This document shows positions 58,867 to 64,000 of a DNA stretch of 64,000 bases, one piece after another. Each line of letters begins with the position of its first letter. Positions within the stretch are counted from its first letter, which is position 1. The DNA is from GCA-2731375 sp964344935 (GTDB lineage Bacteria; Pseudomonadota; Alphaproteobacteria; GCA-2731375), in the NCBI GenBank assembly GCA_964344935.1, contig CAYFPL010000003.1, positions 372,001 to 436,000 on the forward strand. Reading direction: 5' to 3'. The position numbers were made by a program, and so were the translations under genes. The notes beneath the pieces are model-generated. The model saw nothing but the letters and a program-made list of their open reading frames with translations. It searched no databases and had not been told where the DNA came from.

Positions 58867-60431
58867 CCCAGGCGGACGTCATCGCCCAGCTGGAGCGGCC
58901 GGCGATCTATGGCCTGGATGCTGAAACGGAGATCCACCGCGTCGAGACCCATGGCGCGCTGATCTTCCTCGCGGGCAGCTTTGCGTACAAGCTGAAGCGC
59001 GATGTGAAACTTCCCTACCTGGATTTCTCCACCCTGGAGAAACGCCGGTTGGCCTGCGAGAACGAAGTGCGCGTGAACCGGCGTACCGCACCCAACCTCT
59101 ATCTCGGCGTCGAGCCGGTGGAACAATGCGCCGGCGGTGGCCTGGCCATCGGCGCCGGCGGGGGCGAAGTGGTCGACTGGCTTGTCAAAATGCGCCGTTT
59201 CCCAGATGACGCCCTGCTAAGCAAGGTCGTGGCTCAAGGCAGCTTGGCGCCTGAAGTCGTGCATGACCTGGCCGATACCATCGCTGCCTTTCATCAGGCG
59301 GCAGAGATTTCCAGCGATTGGGGCGGGGCCGAGGAACTAACGCGGATCGCCAAGGCCGACGCCAAGACCGTGGCCCGCTACACGCCGGATGTGTTCCCTC
59401 CTGCCGTTGCCAAGAGAGTTGCCGAGGGAATGCTGACCGCGATCGCCGCCCAGCGTCAAACCCTGGAAGACCGCCGCGCCAATGGCTTCGTTCGCCACGG
59501 CCACGGCGATCTGCATCTGGCCAACATCTTCCTTGATCATGGCCGGCCCACCCTGTTCGACGCCATCGAATTCGATGACCGGCTGGCCCAGAACGATCTC
59601 CTTTACGACCTGGCGTTCCTGCTGATGGATCTGTGGCACCGGGGCCTGCGGCGGGAAGCGAACCGAATATTCAGCAGGTACCTACTTCGCACCGACGATT
59701 TGGACGGGCTGGGAACCCTGCCTCTATTCCTCTCGTTGCGCGCCGGTATCAGGGCCCATGTTAGTGCCACCATGGCCGCGGGGCGGGAAGATAATGCCGC
59801 CTTGCGGGCTGAAGCCGTGGAATACCTGGAACTGGCCGCATACATGCTTGAACCCAGGCCGCCTATTCTGGTGGCCGTGGGCGGGTTCTCTGGCAGCGGC
59901 AAGTCCCATCTCGCGGCCGCCCTGTCGCCCACCCTGGGGGCGGTGCCGGGAGCGCTGCATCTGCGCAGCGACGAATTGCGCAAGGTCATGCTGGGCCAGG
60001 ATCCGGAAACCAAACTTGATGCCTCGGCCTATACAAGCGAGACCAGTGCTCGGGTCTATGGCGAACTGCGCCGCCGGGCCGAACGTGCCCTTGTGGCCGG
60101 TCATGGGGTGATCGTCGATGCGGTACATAACCGGCCCGATAGCCGTGAAGCCCTGTCCAACCTGGCGGCGGGACTGGGCGTGCCGTTCGTTGGCATCTGG
60201 CTCGACGCCGCGCCGGAACTGATGGCCGCGCGCATCGCGGGTCGCAAGGGTGATGCCTCCGATGCGGATGCGGAGGTGATGCGATCTCAATTTGACCGCG
60301 GTGCCGGCGCCATCGATTGGCTTCGCATCGATGCCGCGCAGCCGTTGGCCGAGAAGATTGAATTGGTTCAAGCGACAATTGGCGAGGTCTGTCCCAGTGA
60401 TCCCGGGATGCGACAATATACCTCAGGCTAG
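58842..60431 (+). CDS. APH-type kinase fused to a P-loop nucleotide-binding domain
   Basis: The 529-residue protein joins two domains. Residues 1-330 are an aminoglycoside-phosphotransferase-like kinase with YKLKRDVKLPYLDFST and the catalytic GHGDLHLANIFL plus DAIEFDDRLA. Residues 335-500 are an AAA/ATP-binding domain with P-loop VAVGGFSGSGKSHLAAAL, HLRSDELRK and VIVDAVHNRPD. Its role is unknown; the pairing recurs in proteobacteria. The start lies inside the end of fieF. Confidence 0.82.
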   Translation: METGFRHITQADVIAQLERPAIYGLDAETEIHRVETHGALIFLAGSFAYKLKRDVKLPYLDFSTLEKRRLACENEVRVNRRTAPNLYLGVEPVEQCAGGGLAIGAGGGEVVDWLVKMRRFPDDALLSKVVAQGSLAPEVVHDLADTIAAFHQAAEISSDWGGAEELTRIAKADAKTVARYTPDVFPPAVAKRVAEGMLTAIAAQRQTLEDRRANGFVRHGHGDLHLANIFLDHGRPTLFDAIEFDDRLAQNDLLYDLAFLLMDLWHRGLRREANRIFSRYLLRTDDLDGLGTLPLFLSLRAGIRAHVSATMAAGREDNAALRAEAVEYLELAAYMLEPRPPILVAVGGFSGSGKSHLAAALSPTLGAVPGALHLRSDELRKVMLGQDPETKLDASAYTSETSARVYGELRRRAERALVAGHGVIVDAVHNRPDSREALSNLAAGLGVPFVGIWLDAAPELMAARIAGRKGDASDADAEVMRSQFDRGAGAIDWLRIDAAQPLAEKIELVQATIGEVCPSDPGMRQYTSG

Positions 60432-60524
60432 ACGGCTTCACTTAAATGGATTGTTCATTAGTAAGTGCCATCTGTAAGGCATGAGCAACAGAAGTTTCGT
60501 AGCGGCACAGGAGTTGGAGGGGTA

Positions 60525-60683
60525 ATGAATATCGATCAGTCCGCCGAAAAGTCGGCGGAACTCAAGGGGTTTCTGTTTTTGACCGTCGTTCTTGCGCCGG
60601 CTCTTTCGGTGGCGCTGGTTGGCGGCTACGGATTGATAATCTGGATCTACCAAATTCTTGCGGGTCCACCTGGCGGATCCTGA
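60525..60683 (+). CDS. napE: Periplasmic nitrate reductase membrane protein NapE
   Basis: The 52-residue protein begins MNIDQSAEKSAELKGFLFLT and has one hydrophobic helix (LTVVLAPALSVALVGGYGL) ending IYQILAGPPGG, the standard NapE pattern. GGAGTTGGAGGGG lies before ATG 60525; the upstream in-frame reading is unrelated sequence. Function is not understood, though napE commonly opens the nap operons of alphaproteobacteria. A 48-base gap containing 9-bp repeats follows before napD. Confidence 0.85.
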   Translation: MNIDQSAEKSAELKGFLFLTVVLAPALSVALVGGYGLIIWIYQILAGPPGGS

Positions 60684-60693
60684 ACGACTAAAT

Positions 60694-60729
60694 CCACGAA
60701 ATACACGGAAGACACGAAGGAGCACGGAG
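60694..60729 (+). repeat. Four degenerate 9-base repeats between napE and napD
   Basis: Units CCACGAAAT, ACACGGAAG, ACACGAAGG and AGCACGGAG, in strict 9-base register from 60694 to 60729. The last unit contains the napD ribosome site (GGAG). This type of short, roughly 9-base ACACGAAGG repeat occurs in intergenic DNA of many bacteria; its function is unknown. Confidence 0.55.
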
Positions 60730-60731
60730 CA

Positions 60732-61019
60732 ATGGTGCGAAATCCGTCACGCCGCGACTTGTTCGCCGGCAGATTGTCAGCCCAGGCAGGACACATCGCC
60801 TCACTCATGGTTCAGGCCCGGCCCGAACGCATAGACCACTTGACCCCGTCATTGAACGCCATACGCGGCGTCGAGGTTCATGGCAGCAACGACCGGGGCC
60901 GCATGGTGGTAACGGTAGAGGCGGTCGATGACGGCCACCTGATGCAAGCCATCTCGCGCATCGAAGCCGTCGACGGGGTCGTCGCGGCGTCATTGGTCTA
61001 TCACCAGATCGAGGATTGA
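60732..61019 (+). CDS. napD: Periplasmic nitrate reductase chaperone NapD
   Basis: Cytoplasmic chaperone that binds the twin-arginine signal of NapA and holds it back until its cofactor is in. The 95-residue protein shows HIASLMVQARPERIDHLTPS and a ferredoxin-like repeat of strands and helices, ending VVAASLVYHQIED. GGAGCA precedes the ATG. It lies four bases before napA. An N-terminal extension (MVRNPSRRDLFAGR) with RR is a little longer than in E. coli. Confidence 0.9.
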   Translation: MVRNPSRRDLFAGRLSAQAGHIASLMVQARPERIDHLTPSLNAIRGVEVHGSNDRGRMVVTVEAVDDGHLMQAISRIEAVDGVVAASLVYHQIED

Positions 61020-61023
61020 TCCC

Positions 61024-63540
61024 ATGACAAAAAACAAATCGGCGTCGGAACTTTCGCGCCGCGACTACATCAAGGCCAACGCCGTTGCCGTCGCCGCTGC
61101 CGCCTCCGGCGTTGCCCTGCCAGCCAGCGCCGCAAATGGGGTGATGGACAAAGAGTCCGCCAAATTGACATGGTCGAAAGCGCCGTGCCGCTTCTGCGGC
61201 ACCGGCTGCTCGGTCATGGTCGGCACCAAGAATGGCCGCGTGGTCGCCACTCATGGCGATACCAAATCCGAGGTCAATCGGGGCTTGAACTGCGTCAAAG
61301 GCTATTTCCTGTCCAAGATCATGTATGGCAAGGACCGCCTGACCACGCCGCTTTTGCGCATGACCAATGGCCGCTATGACAAGAACGGCGAGTTCACACC
61401 CGTCTCTTGGGACCAAGCCTTTGACATCATGGCCAAGAAGTGGAAGGAGGCCATGAAGAAGAGCGGTCCCACTTCCGTGGGCATGTTCGGATCCGGCCAG
61501 TGGACGGTATGGGAAGGGTACGCCGCCGCCAAGTTGATGAAGGCGGGTTTTCGCTCCAACAACATCGATCCCAACGCCCGCCACTGCATGGCGTCCGCTG
61601 TAGGCGGTTTCATGCGCACCTTCGGCATCGACGAGCCCATGGGCTGTTATGACGATATGGAGCATGCCGATGCCTTCGTGCTCTGGGGTTCCAACATGGC
61701 GGAAATGCATCCCATCCTGTGGACCCGGGTGGCAGATCGGCGCCTGGCCAATCCGCATGTGAAGGTGGCGGTGCTGTCCACCTTCCGGCACCGCTGTTTC
61801 GACCTGGCCGACAGCGGCATGATCTTCACGCCACAGACCGAGATGGCGATCCTGAACTTCATCGCCAACTACATCATCGAAAATGGCATGGTGAATTATG
61901 ACTTCGTGAAGAATCACACCAACTTCCGCCGCGGCAATACGGACATCGGCTATGGCCTGCGTCCCGAACACCCGCTGCAGAAGAAAGCCAAGAATGCCAA
62001 AAAGGCCGGCGGCTCCAAGCCGATGACCTTCGAGGAATATGCCGCTTTCGTGAAGACCTATACGGTGGAGTATGCCGCCAAGTTGTCCGGCGTGCCTGAG
62101 GACAAGCTGATCGAACTGGCCAAGATGTATGCCGACCCGAACATCAAGGTCACATCGTTCTGGACCATGGGCGTCAATCAGCATACCCGCGGTGTGTGGA
62201 CCAATAACCTGATCTACAACATCCATCTTCTGACCGGGAAAATTTCCCAGCCCGGCAACAGCCCGTTCTCGCTGACGGGGCAGCCCTCGGCCTGTGGCAC
62301 GGCGCGCGAGGTGGGCACCTTCGCCCATCGCCTGCCCGCCGACATGGTGGTGAAGAACCCCAAGCACAGGGCCCTGGCCGAGAAAATCTGGAAGTTGCCC
62401 GAAGGCACAATTCCGCCCAAGCCCGGATATCACGCCGTGCTGCAGAACCGGATGCTGAAGGACGGCAAGCTGAACGCCTATTGGGTGCAGGTGAACAACA
62501 ACGTCCAGGCCGCGCCCAATTTGAATGAGGAAACCCTGCCCGGCTATCGCAACCCCGACAACTTCATCGTCGTCTCCGATGCCTATCCCACGGTCACCGC
62601 CCAGGCCGCTGATCTGGTCCTGCCCACCGCCATGTGGGTGGAGAAGGAAGGCGCCTATGGCAATGCGGAGCGGCGCACCCAGTTCTGGTATCAGTTGGTG
62701 GATGCGCCGGGCGAAAGCAAGTCAGACATGTGGCAGGTGGTGGAGTTTTCCAAACGCTTCACCACCGATGAAGTCTGGCCGGCCGAACTGCTGGACAAGA
62801 TGCCCGAATACAAAGGCAAGTCCCTGTACGAGGTGCTGTTCCGCAACGGCCAGGTGGACCGCTATCCCTTGAGCGAAACCTCGCCCGACTACAAGAACCA
62901 CGAGGCGGAAGACTTCGGCTTTTACATCCAGAAGGGCCTGTTCGAGGAATATGCCGGTTTCGGCCGGGGCAAGGCCCACGATCTGGCCGACTTCGATACC
63001 TACCATCGAACCCGTGGTCTGCGCTGGCCCGTGATCAACGGGATGGAGACCAAATGGCGTTTCAAGGAGGGCATGGACCCTTACGTCAAAGCCGGCACGG
63101 ACTTTGAGTTCTACGGCAAGAAGGACGGCAAGGCGATCATCTTTGCCCTGCCGTACGAGCCGCCCGCCGAGTCCCCGGATGAAGAATACGATCTGTGGCT
63201 GACTACGGGCCGGGTGCTGGAACATTGGCATTCTGGTTCCATGACCCAGCGGGTACCGGAACTCTATAAGGCGGTTCCCGATGCCCTTGCCTATATGCAC
63301 CCCGACGATGTCGAGGCACGGGGCCTAAAGCGCGGCTCTGAAGTGCGGGTGATCTCGCGGCGCGGCGAAATCAAGACCCGGGTCGAGACCCGTGGCCGCA
63401 ACCGCCCGCCTAGGGGTCTGGTTTTCGTTCCCTGGTTCGACGCCTCGCAGTTGATCAACAAGGTCACACTGGATGCGACGGACCCCCTCTCCAAACAGAC
63501 GGATTTCAAAAAATGCGCCATCAAAATTCTACCTGCCTAA
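61024..63540 (+). CDS. napA: Periplasmic nitrate reductase, catalytic subunit
   Basis: Reduces nitrate to nitrite in the periplasm at a molybdenum bis-MGD centre. The 838-residue protein has a Tat signal (SRRDYIKANAVAVAAAASG), the 4Fe-4S cysteines Cys55, Cys58, Cys62 (CRFCGTGC) and Cys90 (GLNCVKGYF), and the Mo ligand cysteine in NARHCMASAVGGF. The final domain includes DLWLTTGRVLEHWHSG. Full length. Its end overlaps napB by 28 bases. Confidence 0.97.
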   Translation: MTKNKSASELSRRDYIKANAVAVAAAASGVALPASAANGVMDKESAKLTWSKAPCRFCGTGCSVMVGTKNGRVVATHGDTKSEVNRGLNCVKGYFLSKIMYGKDRLTTPLLRMTNGRYDKNGEFTPVSWDQAFDIMAKKWKEAMKKSGPTSVGMFGSGQWTVWEGYAAAKLMKAGFRSNNIDPNARHCMASAVGGFMRTFGIDEPMGCYDDMEHADAFVLWGSNMAEMHPILWTRVADRRLANPHVKVAVLSTFRHRCFDLADSGMIFTPQTEMAILNFIANYIIENGMVNYDFVKNHTNFRRGNTDIGYGLRPEHPLQKKAKNAKKAGGSKPMTFEEYAAFVKTYTVEYAAKLSGVPEDKLIELAKMYADPNIKVTSFWTMGVNQHTRGVWTNNLIYNIHLLTGKISQPGNSPFSLTGQPSACGTAREVGTFAHRLPADMVVKNPKHRALAEKIWKLPEGTIPPKPGYHAVLQNRMLKDGKLNAYWVQVNNNVQAAPNLNEETLPGYRNPDNFIVVSDAYPTVTAQAADLVLPTAMWVEKEGAYGNAERRTQFWYQLVDAPGESKSDMWQVVEFSKRFTTDEVWPAELLDKMPEYKGKSLYEVLFRNGQVDRYPLSETSPDYKNHEAEDFGFYIQKGLFEEYAGFGRGKAHDLADFDTYHRTRGLRWPVINGMETKWRFKEGMDPYVKAGTDFEFYGKKDGKAIIFALPYEPPAESPDEEYDLWLTTGRVLEHWHSGSMTQRVPELYKAVPDALAYMHPDDVEARGLKRGSEVRVISRRGEIKTRVETRGRNRPPRGLVFVPWFDASQLINKVTLDATDPLSKQTDFKKCAIKILPA

Positions 63541-63983
63541 TTGCCTTTGCAGGCATCCTGTTCCTGGCCGGCCTGATGATCGCGGCGCCGGTTCTGGCGG
63601 ACAATATTGCCACTCTGCGCGGCGGTGAAATCAATCAGGAGGCCGCCGCCCCGATGTTGGGCAAGGTCGTCAACAAGGATCTGCGAGAGGTGCGCAACTA
63701 TCCCGAACAACCGCCCACCATCCCGCACAAGATCCGCGGCTATCAAATAAACCTGAAGGCCAACAAATGCCTCAGTTGCCATAGCCGCCGCGGCGTCGGC
63801 CAGTCCCAGGCGCCCATGGTCAGCATCACCCATTTCATGGACCGTGACGGACAGACCCTTTCCGCCGTCACGCCCCGGCGCTTCTTCTGCACCCAGTGTC
63901 ACGTACCACAGCGCGACGTCAAGCCGTTGGTCGCCAACGACTTCAAGGACGCCGAAACCGTGATCAAGGAAAAAGGGAACTGA
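63513..63983 (+). CDS. napB: Periplasmic nitrate reductase, diheme cytochrome c
   Basis: Small electron-transfer subunit for NapA, 156 residues. It has a signal peptide (IAFAGILFLAGLMIAAPVLA) and two heme c motifs, CLSCHSRRG and CTQCHVPQ, with histidines in PHKIRGY and MVSITHFMD that can serve as axial ligands. The start lies 28 bases inside napA, so translation is coupled. A further start codon follows 3 bases later (next entry). Confidence 0.95.
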   Translation: MRHQNSTCLIAFAGILFLAGLMIAAPVLADNIATLRGGEINQEAAAPMLGKVVNKDLREVRNYPEQPPTIPHKIRGYQINLKANKCLSCHSRRGVGQSQAPMVSITHFMDRDGQTLSAVTPRRFFCTQCHVPQRDVKPLVANDFKDAETVIKEKGN

Positions 63984-63986
63984 GCC

Positions 63987-64000
63987 GTGAGCATCATCAC
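63987..64000 (+). CDS. Start of a following nap gene, cut by the window end
   Basis: GTG at 63987 opens a frame reading V/M-S-I-I before the window stops. The position, three bases after napB, is where napC (membrane quinol-oxidising tetraheme cytochrome) lies in napEDABC operons. With four codons visible the identity is by position only. Confidence 0.35.

Noticed and set aside
60432..60524. FNR or Nar-type box upstream of napE.
   Set aside because: No TTGAT-N4-ATCAA-like palindrome is visible in the 93 bases; regulation cannot be stated from sequence.
60438..60725. 95-codon minus-strand frame over napE and the 9-base repeats.
   Set aside because: The repetitive FRVFRGF-type start is produced by the 9-base repeats; it is a shadow, not a gene.
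1..64000. CRISPR array, prophage, intact insertion sequence, tRNA or rRNA gene.
   Set aside because: I looked for regular spacer-repeat units, integrase or transposase genes and tRNA-like cloverleafs and saw none, apart from the short RAYT remnant. A tRNAscan or CRISPR search would settle it.

Overview
The window looks like a chromosomal segment of an alphaproteobacterium, most likely in or near the Rhodospirillales. The pointers are: a free-standing F0 ATP synthase operon (atpI-B-E-F'-F) with no F1 genes attached; a tandem glycine riboswitch ahead of gcvT-gcvH-gcvPA-gcvPB; the ispH-thrB-rnhA, petABC, dac-holB-metG-tatD and xseB-ispA-dxs-tlyA neighbourhoods; and GC-rich coding DNA. It codes densely on both strands. 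I found no rRNA, tRNA, CRISPR array or intact transposase. Taxonomy is inferred from gene order and protein character, not from a search.

Layout: 0.1-2.7 kb F0 ATP synthase ending in a strong terminator. 2.8-3.7 kb a small basic ORF and a HicAB toxin-antitoxin pair. 3.7-6.1 kb rnhA, thrB and ispH (minus). 6.2-12.5 kb a lipoprotein, a cluster of palindromes, a promoter, the glycine riboswitch, the glycine cleavage operon and a crotonase-family gene with an in-frame stop near its end. 12.5-18 kb thioesterase, nth, DUF2244, dapB, a catalytically dead metallophosphoesterase-like protein, an oxidoreductase and a Glu111-type MetA. 18.1-20.9 kb an accessory island of lower GC: an orphan RTX-toxin lysine acyltransferase in a minus-strand operon with a 51-residue peptide, a lipoprotein and a 78-residue ORF, facing a type I secretion ATPase cut off after its C39-like domain by a REP-like element and a RAYT transposase remnant. 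21-27 kb ppiC, ychJ, a lone 2Fe-2S protein and a Fur-boxed iron(III) ABC operon (fbpABC) that also carries a hemerythrin. 27-30.5 kb a PdxA2-like/3-hydroxyacid dehydrogenase/HAD run and trmL. 30.6-33.2 kb cytochrome bc1. 33.2-36 kb a deacetylase, an SDR and a VOC protein. 36-40.7 kb tatD, metG, holB, dac. 40.8-45.4 kb an acyl-CoA ligase, acyl-CoA dehydrogenase, hydrolase and NicX-like dioxygenase. 45.4-51.5 kb a second deacetylase, xseB, ispA, dxs, tlyA and an rRNA uracil methyltransferase. 51.6-58.9 kb dienelactone hydrolase, thioesterase, a 54-residue membrane protein, aroC, fabI, a DnaJ-like protein, a Sel1-repeat protein, a 17-kDa-antigen-like lipoprotein and a cation efflux protein. 58.8-64 kb an APH/P-loop kinase fusion and the periplasmic nitrate reductase operon napEDAB, running off the end of the window.

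Physiology: a respiratory bacterium with a bc1 complex, nitrate reduction in the periplasm, Fur-controlled ferric uptake, MEP-pathway isoprenoid synthesis (ispH, dxs, ispA) and glycine-induced one-carbon metabolism. The most unusual parts are the orphan RTX acyltransferase island, the pseudo-phosphatase at 15 kb, the hemerythrin inside the iron-uptake operon, and the stop codon in the crotonase gene.
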